Shown piece by piece: positions 42,868 to 50,044 of a stretch of 64,000 nt of DNA (the first letter of the stretch is position 1; each line of letters begins with the position of its first letter). The stretch is from F1-60-MAGs104 sp964355975. GTDB lineage: Bacteria > Planctomycetota > Phycisphaerae > Phycisphaerales > SM1A02. The stretch spans positions 259,250 through 323,249 of the forward strand of contig CAYHFW010000001.1 of NCBI GenBank assembly GCA_964355975.1, given 5' to 3'. Below the pieces are notes generated by a model. It was not told the origin of the DNA. It saw only the letters and a list, made by a program, of their open reading frames with translations, and ran no database searches. The position numbers and the translations under genes were made by a program.

Positions 42868-44069
42868 TGGCAGAGACTCCACTCCTCGAAGTTGCCGACC
42901 TCGCTGTCTCGTTTGATAACAGCGGGGGCGGCCCTCGAATTCAAGCCGTGGCAGGTGTGCGCATGACGATCTACCCCAATCAGACGCTCGCAGTTGTGGG
43001 CGAATCTGGTTGCGGCAAGAGCGTGACTGCGATGACGACGATGCAGCTGGTGCCTTGTCCCCCAGGAAGGGTCGATCGCGGAACAATCTTGCTCGATGGA
43101 CGCGACTTGCTCTCGCTGAGTGAGCGCGAAATGCTCAAAGTGCGCGGGCGCGACATCGCAATGATCTTTCAAGAGCCGATGACGAGCCTGAATCCCGTCT
43201 ACACAATTGGAGATCAGATTCTCGAAGCGATCTTGTTGCATCAGAAGGCAACCCCCGACGAAGCGGTCGAGATCGCGATGCGCGCGCTCGATGAAGTCGG
43301 CATGTATCAGCCCATCGAAGGACGACTCAAGCGCGAGATTGCCGCACTCAAGGTCGAAGTCGATGCACAACGCCGCACGCCTGCAGAGTTGCTTGCAGCT
43401 GAGGGATCGCTTGGCGAACGATTGCGCCGCGCGCGACTGCAATTGCTCTCGGACTATCCACACAGATATTCGGGCGGTATGCGCCAACGCGTGATGATCG
43501 CGATGGCGCTCGCGTGCCATCCAAAGTTGCTGCTTGCCGATGAGCCAACGACGGCGCTCGATGTCACGATTCAAGCGCAGATTCTTGAACTGCTCTCAGA
43601 GATTCAGCATGCGCGAGGCATGGGAGTGATGCTCATCACCCACAATCTCGGCGTCGTTGCCGAGAATGCCGATGTGGTCTGCGTGATGTACGCAGGGCGG
43701 GTGGTTGAATACGCGCGCGTCGAAGAACTCTTCGCACGACCGTTGCATCCATATACCCGCGGGCTTTTCAAGTCGATTCCGGGATTGCACGACCAACGCG
43801 CACGACTGACGACTGTTGAAGATGTCGTGAACGATCCTGCAGAATTCAAAAAGTTGCCCGGATTTGAAAATGGAGTTGTGCCGTGGTGGCCGTTTATGCC
43901 AGCGGATCAACGCCCTGCACTCGCCACTGGCCGCGATGCGTATGCGTTGCATGAGATTGAGCCTGGTCGATGGGTCGGATGCTGGCGCACGCCGTACGTT
44001 GAGGGGCATCCTTCAGCGAAGGCAGACCTTTCGTATCGACGGGCTGCACCATCGGTTGCGCCTTGTTGA
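42867..44069 (+). CDS. ABC transporter ATPase, DppD/OppD type
   Basis: 400 residues starting in the preceding stop (TAATG). It has Walker A GESGCGKSV (near 49-57), Q-loop IFQEPMTSLNP, signature YSGGMRQRV and Walker B KLLLADEPTTALD, all intact. There are about 45 extra residues between Q-loop and signature (LKREIAALKVEVDAQRRTPA, a helical stretch), which is unusual. The C-terminus matches the peptide-transporter extension (HPYTRGLFKSIPG) and ends with an unusual WWPFMP and GCWRTPYVEG part, instead of the usual Cys cluster. No OppF-type partner follows, so it may work as a homodimer or with an ATPase encoded elsewhere. Confidence 0.9.
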   Translation: MAETPLLEVADLAVSFDNSGGGPRIQAVAGVRMTIYPNQTLAVVGESGCGKSVTAMTTMQLVPCPPGRVDRGTILLDGRDLLSLSEREMLKVRGRDIAMIFQEPMTSLNPVYTIGDQILEAILLHQKATPDEAVEIAMRALDEVGMYQPIEGRLKREIAALKVEVDAQRRTPAELLAAEGSLGERLRRARLQLLSDYPHRYSGGMRQRVMIAMALACHPKLLLADEPTTALDVTIQAQILELLSEIQHARGMGVMLITHNLGVVAENADVVCVMYAGRVVEYARVEELFARPLHPYTRGLFKSIPGLHDQRARLTTVEDVVNDPAEFKKLPGFENGVVPWWPFMPADQRPALATGRDAYALHEIEPGRWVGCWRTPYVEGHPSAKADLSYRRAAPSVAPC

Positions 44070-44373
44070 CGTAGTTCAGCAGCGGAAGTACTGCCGCAAG
44101 GATTCCAACAAGCACGAGCAGCAGCAAGATCGCTGCGAGGGCGATTCGAAAGGGGCCAGAGCGACCGCGCCCGGACTGCAACCGCGCCAGCCACGCATTG
44201 TCCCACTGCGTACCGCACTCAGGACAGCGCAACTGCCCCTCGTCAAGAAAGTGCCCGCACCGGGCGCACGCGACTTTGGGTGCCATAGAGAGTTCGCGAA
44301 TCTTCAGCCCTGAGACCGCGAGCCAAGCGATGATCGCGAGCAAGAGAAGTCCAATCACAGCGCAGATCACCAT
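43894..44373 (-). CDS. Small membrane protein with zinc ribbon
   Basis: 159 residues. It starts with a transmembrane helix (VICAVIGLLLLAIIAWLAV), then a zinc ribbon with two CxxC knuckles (CARCGHFLDEGQLRCPECGT, near 36-55), then a second helix (IALAAILLLLVLVGILAAVL), followed by about 55 polar residues. The 3' end overlaps the convergent ATPase gene by 176 bp, so the C-terminal reading frame is doubtful, but the two helices and ribbon lie outside the overlap and are convincing. Function unknown. It is divergent from dut. Confidence 0.62.
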   Translation of the reverse strand: MVICAVIGLLLLAIIAWLAVSGLKIRELSMAPKVACARCGHFLDEGQLRCPECGTQWDNAWLARLQSGRGRSGPFRIALAAILLLLVLVGILAAVLPLLNYVNKAQPMVQPVDTKGLPSLKDAPQRTACASIRPIDQAQSHATHTHRGQWRVQGVDPLA

Positions 44374-44413
44374 AAGAGTGTAGGAAGCGCACCCCGTTCT
44401 CTACACTCGAGCG

Positions 44414-44857
44414 ATGGATGAAATCGAAATCAAGTTTCGCCGCCTCACTCCGCTCGCCGTCGTTCCTGCATACCAAAGTGCGCTCGCCGCAGGCATGGAT
44501 CTTCACGCTGCAATCATTTCGCCGCTCGTCATCGAGCCAGGGTCGATCGCAATGATTCCGTGTGGATTCGCGCTCGAGATTCCCGCTGGATTTGAGGGGC
44601 AGGTACGCCCGCGCAGTGGACTCGCATCAAAGTTCGGCGTCTCGATTCCAAATGCTCCTGGAACGGTCGATGCGGATTATCGCGGTGAGATGAAAGTAGC
44701 GCTTATCAATCATGGTCGTACCGCATTCACCGTCGAACCGTCGATGCGCGTCGCCCAACTCGTCATCGCCCCAGTCGTGCGCGCGCGCATCAGTGAATGC
44801 GTTGAATTGACCGAGACCGTCCGAGGTGCTGGCGGATTTGGTTCAACGGGCGGCTAA
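44414..44857 (+). CDS. dut: dUTP diphosphatase
   Basis: 147 residues with all five dUTPase motifs in order: AGMDLHAA (motif 1, near 27), RPRSGLASK (motif 2), GTVDADYRGEMKVAL (motif 3, with the catalytic Asp), MRVAQLVIAPV (motif 4) and the C-terminal RGAGGFGSTGG (motif 5, the P-loop-like tail). It forms a trimer, cleaves dUTP to dUMP and PPi, and keeps uracil out of DNA while supplying dUMP. It is followed by a repeat element and 25-bp tandem repeats, then the convergent deacetylase gene. Confidence 0.97.
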   Translation: MDEIEIKFRRLTPLAVVPAYQSALAAGMDLHAAIISPLVIEPGSIAMIPCGFALEIPAGFEGQVRPRSGLASKFGVSIPNAPGTVDADYRGEMKVALINHGRTAFTVEPSMRVAQLVIAPVVRARISECVELTETVRGAGGFGSTGG

Positions 44858-44875
44858 GGGATTGCTGTGCGTCCC

Positions 44876-44971
44876 CGCGGCGGAATCTTCGCTCGCGCGA
44901 GTTCCCGAGACGAGCAAGTCTGCGCAGCTCGGCGAGGGCTGTTTGAGCGCCGAGTGAAGGATTCCGCCGCG
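44876..44971 (-). repeat. Interspersed palindromic repeat, copy D
   Basis: A 96-bp copy in the same orientation as copy C, opening CGCGGCGGAATCTTCGCTCG and closing GAGTGAAGGATTCCGCCGCG, with the internal AGACGAGCAAGTCTGCGCAG and GGCTGTTTGAGC. It is flanked on the right by a 25-bp tandem array. It lies 18 bp after the dut stop, in a convergent junction. Confidence 0.92.
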
Positions 44972-45088
44972 ATCACACTTGCTGGATCGCACCGCGATCA
45001 CACTTGCTGGATCGCACCGCGATCACACTTGCTGGATCGCACCGCGATCACGCTCGCCGGATCGCACCGCGATCACGCTTGCTGGATC
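44969..45088. repeat. 25-bp tandem repeat array (about five units)
   Basis: Units start at 44969, 44994, 45019, 45044 and 45069. The first three are identical; the fourth and the partial fifth differ by a few bases (cacg for caca, and cgc or cgg substitutions). Each unit begins GCGATC and ends GGATCGC plus ACC, so GCGATC and GATCGC can pair within each unit. There are no spacers, so it is not a CRISPR array. It abuts repeat copy D. Confidence 0.92.
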
Positions 45089-45138
45089 TTGAATCGGGCA
45101 ACCAGTGTCGAAAAACGACATTCAATGCCCGATTCAAG
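45088..45138. other. Strong two-tier hairpin beyond the tandem array
   Basis: Arms CTTGAATCGGGCA (45088-45100) and TGCCCGATTCAAG (45126-45138) are a perfect 13-bp inverted repeat. Inside, TGTCG-AAAAA-CGACA (45106-45120) makes a second stem. It lies 35 bp past the stop of the deacetylase gene. No T-run follows, so it is not a classic terminator, but it may protect or process a 3' end. Confidence 0.6.
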
Positions 45139-45172
45139 CAGTTTCGGGCCAGCGGTCAGGCGCGGATCGCGT

Positions 45173-45850
45173 TCATCGCGCTTGCCCTGCGAAATCAAAG
45201 GCGATGCATTCACGGCTAAAAAATGGCTCAGCCGTCGCCGTGCCGATTCGGCTGCCGAAGTAAACCCCCGCCGCATCGATCCACTCTGGCACCGCGCGGT
45301 TCTTTGGGTTGGCGACGAATTGACTTTCATACGCGAGTATCGCGCGGCGCTTCGCAGTTGCGTATCCACTCGTGTCTGCAACGACCGACGGTTGCGGCAC
45401 AGTGCGCAGGTGAATGGCGTAGTAGTGAAAGAGTTGCCGCGCGTGCCATGGTTCGCCAGGCAAGTCGCACTTCGAGTATTTCGCCGCAAAGCGTGCGGCT
45501 TCGATGAGCGCGCAGGCTGCAACGTGGTCGGGATGCGCATCCTCTGGATGCGGCGCAAAAATGATCTCTGGCTGCAGCGCGCGAATCGCCCCTGCAACAA
45601 TGGCGCGCGATGCGAGGTCGTTGACGATCGCGCGATTCACTAGTCCCAACTGCATGCGCTTGGCTCCCAAGATCGTCGCCGCGTCCGCCGCTTCACGCGC
45701 GCGAATCTCGGGTGATCCGTGCGGTGTGGGCTCGCCACTTGTCATGTCGACAAGCGTGACCTCGTGCCCTTGAGCGACAAGGCGTGCAATTGTGCCGCCC
45801 ATTCCGAGTTCTTGATCATCAGGATGGGGTCCAAAGACAGCAACGTGCAT
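45173..45850 (-). CDS. PIG-L family N-acetylglucosaminyl deacetylase (BshB1-like)
   Basis: 225 residues, the BshB1 size. It starts MHVAVFGPHPDDQELGMGGT, with the zinc-binding PHPDD motif at residues 8-12, then TLVDMTSGEPTPHGSPEIRA, REAADAATILGAKRMQLGL and the second metal motif FAPHPEDAHPDHVAA. This pattern is close to BshB1, which removes the acetyl group of GlcNAc-malate in bacillithiol synthesis. The neighbouring glycosyltransferase (start 47029) could be the partner, but it does not look like BshA. Substrate is therefore uncertain. It lies 9 bp after that gene. Confidence 0.85.
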   Translation of the reverse strand: MHVAVFGPHPDDQELGMGGTIARLVAQGHEVTLVDMTSGEPTPHGSPEIRAREAADAATILGAKRMQLGLVNRAIVNDLASRAIVAGAIRALQPEIIFAPHPEDAHPDHVAACALIEAARFAAKYSKCDLPGEPWHARQLFHYYAIHLRTVPQPSVVADTSGYATAKRRAILAYESQFVANPKNRAVPEWIDAAGVYFGSRIGTATAEPFFSRECIAFDFAGQAR

Positions 45851-45859
45851 CGAATCACT

Positions 45860-47029
45860 CTACTTGCTCTGGCGTGCGATGCGCGCGTAGAGCGCCTCGA
45901 GCTGGTCAACCATCGTGCGCCAATCAAAGTCATGTTGCACGAACGAGCGGCCACGCTCTCCCATCGCAATGCGCTCGTTCGGGTGTGCGATGAGTCGCTC
46001 TGCCGCCGCGCGAAGAGCAACGCAGTCGCCTGCTTTGACGAGGATTCCCGTCTCATTCGTCTTGCAGACTTCGCAGGCTCCGTCGACGTCGTAGGCGATG
46101 ACAGGCTTGCCGCTGAGCGATCCCTGCACAACTGCGCGCGGCAATCCCTCGCGGTAGGAGGGGTGTACGAGCACATCTACCGCTGAGAGAAGCGATGGAA
46201 TCTCGCTCGGATCGACCAGTCCAGTGCGCGCAACGCGATCGGCAATGCCCGCCTTCTTCAGTCGCTCAACGAGGCGCTCGCGCAGCCATCCATCGCCAAT
46301 CCAGAGCAGCGCAACTTTCGGCTTCGACTCTGCGCGAAGCAGTGGGGTGAACGCATCGATCAAGTCGTCGTGACCCTTCAACTCACTCAGCCGCGCCACG
46401 GTGCCAAAGACGAGTGTCTCATCGTCCCATCCGAATCGCTGGCGGATGCGTGCGCGATCGCTCTGTGCATGCAACCAGGGTTCAATCTCCATTCCACTTC
46501 GGATCGTGATGAATTGGTCGGGCGTGCCGATCTTGTGTGCGCGGGCTGCGACAGTCATCGCATCGGCCACACTCACGATTGCATGGCAACGCTTCGCCGC
46601 CCAACGCTCGGCGCGCACATACGCCGCGTTCTTGATCCAACTCTGATAGGGGTGAAAGGGCAGTCCATGAATTGTGTGCACGATGACCGGGACTTTCTCT
46701 GCCCACGCTGCGCCGCGCCCAAGAATGCCCGCCTTCGATGAGTGGGTGTGCACGACATCAGGACGCCACGCGCGAATGAGTGCACGCAGTTGTCGCGCGC
46801 AGCGCCAGTCAGAAAGTGGAGAAATCGACCGTGTGAGTGCAGGAATCTCGATTCGTTCAATCCGCGCGTCAGCCATCACACGCGGCAGGAGCGATCCTTC
46901 AGGGCCGTAGATCGGTCCGTAACCGAGCGCGACGGTGTGTCCGTGATTTGCAGCGCCAATGCATGAAAGCAGTGTGTTCTCTTGCGACCCGCCGATGATC
47001 AGACGTGTCGAGAGATGCAGGATTCTCAC
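45860..47029 (-). CDS. Glycosyltransferase family 4
   Basis: 389 residues from GTG 47029, overlapping the truA stop (GTGA); an ATG at 47059 would add ten residues inside truA. It has the GT-B fold: ILHLSTRLIIGGSQENTLL at the start, RPDVVHTHSSKAGILGRGAA, IVHTIHGLPFHPYQSW, and in the C-terminal domain FGTVARLSELKGHDDLIDAF and VLVHPSYREGLPRAVVQG with the conserved E-x7-E pattern partly kept. It moves a sugar from a nucleotide donor to an unknown acceptor, on the cytoplasmic side. The pairing with the PIG-L gene suggests joint action on an aminosugar, but this is inference. Confidence 0.86.
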   Translation of the reverse strand: MRILHLSTRLIIGGSQENTLLSCIGAANHGHTVALGYGPIYGPEGSLLPRVMADARIERIEIPALTRSISPLSDWRCARQLRALIRAWRPDVVHTHSSKAGILGRGAAWAEKVPVIVHTIHGLPFHPYQSWIKNAAYVRAERWAAKRCHAIVSVADAMTVAARAHKIGTPDQFITIRSGMEIEPWLHAQSDRARIRQRFGWDDETLVFGTVARLSELKGHDDLIDAFTPLLRAESKPKVALLWIGDGWLRERLVERLKKAGIADRVARTGLVDPSEIPSLLSAVDVLVHPSYREGLPRAVVQGSLSGKPVIAYDVDGACEVCKTNETGILVKAGDCVALRAAAERLIAHPNERIAMGERGRSFVQHDFDWRTMVDQLEALYARIARQSK

Positions 47030-47826
47030 AGCAGTTCCTGCCCGGTGTAGTGAATCCATTCAAGGCAGAGTCCTTGGGGAGGCATCGTTTGTCCTGCGCG
47101 CTTGCGCTGGCATGACTCAATCACCTCAGTGATCGCCCCCGCATCGAGTCGCCCCCGCCCGACATCGACGAGCGTTCCAACCATGATGCGCACCATGTGA
47201 TAGAGAAAACCGCTTCCCGAAACATCAAAGCGCAGCAGTCCTGGACTGATCGCAGTGACGGTGCATGTGTGCACTGTTCGCACTGTCGTCTCGCGTTGAT
47301 CGGGGCAATGCGCGAACGCTTTGTAATCGCGCGTGCCAGTCATCGCCGTCGCAGCACGTTGCATCAACGAGAGGTCGAGCGTTTGGTGGCAGTGCGAGGT
47401 CATCTCACGGTCAAACGGATCGGGCCGTCCATTGACGTGCGGTGGGCGACCTTCTGATCCGTGGCGCAGTCGATAGGAGTAACTCTTGCTGAGGCAATCG
47501 CGCACTGGGTCGAATGTGTCGCACACCAGCCGAGCTTCGCGCACTTCGATGTCTGGGGGCAGGCGTGTGTTGATCGCCATCGGCAGCCGCTCGATTGGAA
47601 CGCGCGCCTTCTCGACCGAGAACGCGGCAACCTGTCCACGCGCGTGCACTCCAGCGTCTGTGCGGCTCGCGCCATTCACCGACACGCGTTCGCGCATGAG
47701 ATTGCTGATTGCATCAGTCAGCACCCCCTGCGCCGTTCGCAGGGGAGTGAGGTCGGGCGGTTCTTGTCTTTGCCACCCGTGAAAGTCTGTGCCGTCGTAC
47801 GCAACTCGCAGTTGAAATCGTGGCAC
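47026..47826 (-). CDS. truA: tRNA pseudouridine(38-40) synthase
   Basis: 266 residues. The opening FQLRVAYDGTDFHGWQRQEP and the catalytic block VNGASRTDAGVHARGQVAAF (Asp57) are those of TruA; later come YKAFAHCPDQRETTVRTVHT and GSGFLYHMVRIMVGTLVDVG. The enzyme isomerises uridines 38 to 40 in the anticodon arm of tRNAs. It is preceded 21 bp upstream by the P-loop protein gene and followed by the glycosyltransferase with overlap. Confidence 0.96.
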   Translation of the reverse strand: MPRFQLRVAYDGTDFHGWQRQEPPDLTPLRTAQGVLTDAISNLMRERVSVNGASRTDAGVHARGQVAAFSVEKARVPIERLPMAINTRLPPDIEVREARLVCDTFDPVRDCLSKSYSYRLRHGSEGRPPHVNGRPDPFDREMTSHCHQTLDLSLMQRAATAMTGTRDYKAFAHCPDQRETTVRTVHTCTVTAISPGLLRFDVSGSGFLYHMVRIMVGTLVDVGRGRLDAGAITEVIESCQRKRAGQTMPPQGLCLEWIHYTGQELL

Positions 47827-47847
47827 GGCGCACTGTTCTTCGCGCGC

Positions 47848-48981
47848 TCAGTGCCCAAAGAGCGAGGTCGGCGCGAGCATCCCTTCGCTGTCAAAGAACG
47901 AGAGCGCTTCATCGACGGTTCGAAAGATGCGTGTCGCAGTTTCGGTGATGAACGGGCTTGGATTTTTCTTCGGCTTCCACACGACGTAGACCTCTTTGGT
48001 GTGCTCAAACGCGTGGTGCAATTCGCGTTCAACGCCGCTCGAGAGACCTGGCACACCACCTGCGAGTTCGGGAACGAGACTTACGATCATGTCGCTCTGG
48101 TCGACGAGCTTGAAGTCGCGCATGTAAATCTGCCCATCGATATCTCCGGCAATGTCGAGCACCTCGCGCACAGGAAGGCGCATCGTCGGATTTCCCTCGC
48201 GACCGCCGAATGCGTGCGGCTGCACTTCGACAAAATCTTCTCCCTTGCGCGCCGCATCGAGCGCGCGATCCAAGAGCAGTTTTTCGTCGACGTCGCCTGG
48301 ATCAAACGTGATGAAGTGCTTCGCAAGCTCGGCGCGAAAGTGATTGATCTCTGCCATCACATCGGGCATATCCATCACATGGCTCATCGGGAACGATGGA
48401 TAGACCTTGCGCATCTCTGGGTGGGCAATGAGGCGCACGCATGTCTCGACGGTGTCTTGCTGGCGTCCGCGACTGAGGATGTAGAAGTTGTTGCTGCATC
48501 CGAGCGCTTGCGCCATCAACTCGGTCGCAAGAATTTCTTCTTCACGCCAGACCATGCAATCCTTGAGCGTCGCGTCAATGACATGGTCGCGGTGAAGGCG
48601 ATGGTGAATCGTCTCGACGTTGTCGACAATGCAGATGAAACAATTGGGTTCAAGTTTCAGCAGTTGGTCAAAGTCAAAGGCACTGAAAAGTCCGTGACGC
48701 CAACGAAATGTCGCATGGGTGTTCACCATCACATTGGGATGGTCATGCTTGGGCTGTGTCGCTGAAATGACATCCTTGAACGCAGCCCGCCGCAAACTCG
48801 CGAGGCGTGAGAGGGGAAGGTCAAGAATGCGCCCCGGGCGGACATCGGTTGCCTCGGCATACATGCGGTCGCCGATATTGAACAACTCGATGCGGTCGCC
48901 CCGTTCTGCGGCCGAAATCACGGTTTTTTGAAGGTAACTCTTCTTGTCAACGCCGACCTGTCCAGTGACGACTGCTCTCAT
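47848..48981 (-). CDS. P-loop nucleotide kinase-like protein with a deoxyribosyltransferase-like C-terminus
   Basis: 377 residues. The start RAVVTGQVGVDKKSYL looks like a degenerate P-loop with an Asp and extra Lys in place of the normal GK[ST], on the pattern beta-strand, G-x2-G-x2-KK-S. A later WREEEILATELMAQALG segment recalls the lid region of adenylate-kinase-like enzymes. From about 210 the protein has YPSFPMSHVMDMPDVMAEIN and HFITFDPGDVDEK, then DMIVSLVPELAGGVPGLSSG and VERELHHAFEHTKEVYVVW, similar to nucleoside 2-deoxyribosyltransferase (DMVVA and GxxxE-x-A-x-GKP patterns). I do not recognise it as a named family. It may sense or modify nucleotides. It lies in a run of housekeeping genes. 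Confidence 0.72.
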   Translation of the reverse strand: MRAVVTGQVGVDKKSYLQKTVISAAERGDRIELFNIGDRMYAEATDVRPGRILDLPLSRLASLRRAAFKDVISATQPKHDHPNVMVNTHATFRWRHGLFSAFDFDQLLKLEPNCFICIVDNVETIHHRLHRDHVIDATLKDCMVWREEEILATELMAQALGCSNNFYILSRGRQQDTVETCVRLIAHPEMRKVYPSFPMSHVMDMPDVMAEINHFRAELAKHFITFDPGDVDEKLLLDRALDAARKGEDFVEVQPHAFGGREGNPTMRLPVREVLDIAGDIDGQIYMRDFKLVDQSDMIVSLVPELAGGVPGLSSGVERELHHAFEHTKEVYVVWKPKKNPSPFITETATRIFRTVDEALSFFDSEGMLAPTSLFGH

Positions 48982-49008
48982 GCAACCGAGTATAGGGGTC
49001 GCTCGATC

Positions 49009-49503
49009 TCAACCCGTTGGTTGAAGCAACGCCACCACATGCACTTCAATCGCGCGACCCTCACCAACGGCATCCACCTTTTCGTGCGTCTTGCCCTTCA
49101 CGTTGACTCGCGCGCGGTCGCAGCCAAGAAGTTCGGCGAGGCGCAGAGCAATCTCCTCGCGGCGCGGTCCAATCTTTGGCCGTTCGCAGATCACCGTGCA
49201 GTCGATGTTGCCCACTGTGTAGTTGGCATCGCGCATCTTTTGAATCGCAGCGCGAAGAAAGATGGCAGAGTCGCTGCCTGCGTGCGCTGGGTCTGAATCT
49301 GGAAAGAGTTGGCCGATGTCTGGCATCCCAAGTGCGCCCAAGATCGCATCGGTGATTGCGTGCAGAAGCGCATCGCCATCGGAATGCGCCACAGGTCCTG
49401 TGGGATGATCGAATCGAACGCCGCCCAGTACGAACGGGCGGCCGCGGCCAACGGGTGCGCACGGTTCAAGTCTGTGAAGGTCGTATCCGTGGCCAACCCG
49501 CAT
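49009..49503 (-). CDS. ispF: 2-C-methyl-D-erythritol 2,4-cyclodiphosphate synthase
   Basis: 164 residues from ATG 49503; upstream in-frame starts would overlap the lipoprotein gene. It opens MRVGHGYDLHRLEP, with the metal ligands Asp8 and His10, then FDHPTGPVAHSDGDALLHAI with the third ligand His, and NYTVGNIDCTVICERPKIGP and RVNVKGKTHEKVDAVGEG. The enzyme converts CDP-methylerythritol phosphate to the cyclic diphosphate in the MEP pathway for isoprenoids. It is seven bp downstream of a lipoprotein gene and is otherwise alone among MEP genes here. Confidence 0.96.
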   Translation of the reverse strand: MRVGHGYDLHRLEPCAPVGRGRPFVLGGVRFDHPTGPVAHSDGDALLHAITDAILGALGMPDIGQLFPDSDPAHAGSDSAIFLRAAIQKMRDANYTVGNIDCTVICERPKIGPRREEIALRLAELLGCDRARVNVKGKTHEKVDAVGEGRAIEVHVVALLQPTG

Positions 49504-49510
49504 GGATGCG

Positions 49511-50008
49511 TTAGTCCTTGGGACGATTGGGGGCTTGCGGTCCACCAGCAGGGCTGTCGGGACCAGTCGTCGGCACCACAGAATCGGGCGGAATGATGAG
49601 CGTCGGATCGGTTGGTGGATCTTCTGGAGCCGGTCGATAGGACACGTCGATTCTGCGGCACGATTCTGGTGGGCAGATGAGTTGGTTGTTGAGCGAACCA
49701 AACTCGGTCTTGGCTTCCCAGACCGCCCACATCATCTTGGTCGGTTCAACGCGCGATCCAGTTCCAGATCCTTCGACAAATTTGAATGTCAACTGTTCGC
49801 CTACGGGAATATCGAGCCGAAAGAACGCCTCGCCATTTCGTGTGTCGACGAGCGTCACTGTCACGGGACGAGTCGGAGTCGAGATGTAGACGAAGCCACG
49901 CCCGGTTCCTGGGTTGAATCCGCCCGATGGGGTGTAGCAGCCGACGAGCAGTGCGGTTGTGGCAGAGACGGCGACGACAAACTGAGCGATTGAAGTGGGG
50001 AGTTTCAT
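49511..50008 (-). CDS. Putative lipoprotein of unknown function
   Basis: 165 residues. The signal peptide ends in the lipobox LLVGC with Cys24 as the lipidation site. The mature protein begins TPSGGFNPGTGRGFVYISTP, and is followed by a beta-rich region with RPVTVTLVDTRNGEAFFRLD, then a Pro/Asp-rich C-terminus (PPTDPTLIIPPDSVVPTTGP). It is expected in the inner or outer membrane. No family is recognised. It sits 36 bp after murD and 7 bp before ispF in the same direction, most likely a passenger in the operon. Confidence 0.78.
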   Translation of the reverse strand: MKLPTSIAQFVVAVSATTALLVGCYTPSGGFNPGTGRGFVYISTPTRPVTVTLVDTRNGEAFFRLDIPVGEQLTFKFVEGSGTGSRVEPTKMMWAVWEAKTEFGSLNNQLICPPESCRRIDVSYRPAPEDPPTDPTLIIPPDSVVPTTGPDSPAGGPQAPNRPKD

Positions 50009-50044
50009 TGGAATTCGTATGGAAGTGCGAGAACTCGAGTGAGT

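Noticed and set aside
44969..45088. Tandem 25-bp repeats considered as a CRISPR array
   Set aside because: Units are contiguous with no spacers, and no cas genes are nearby.
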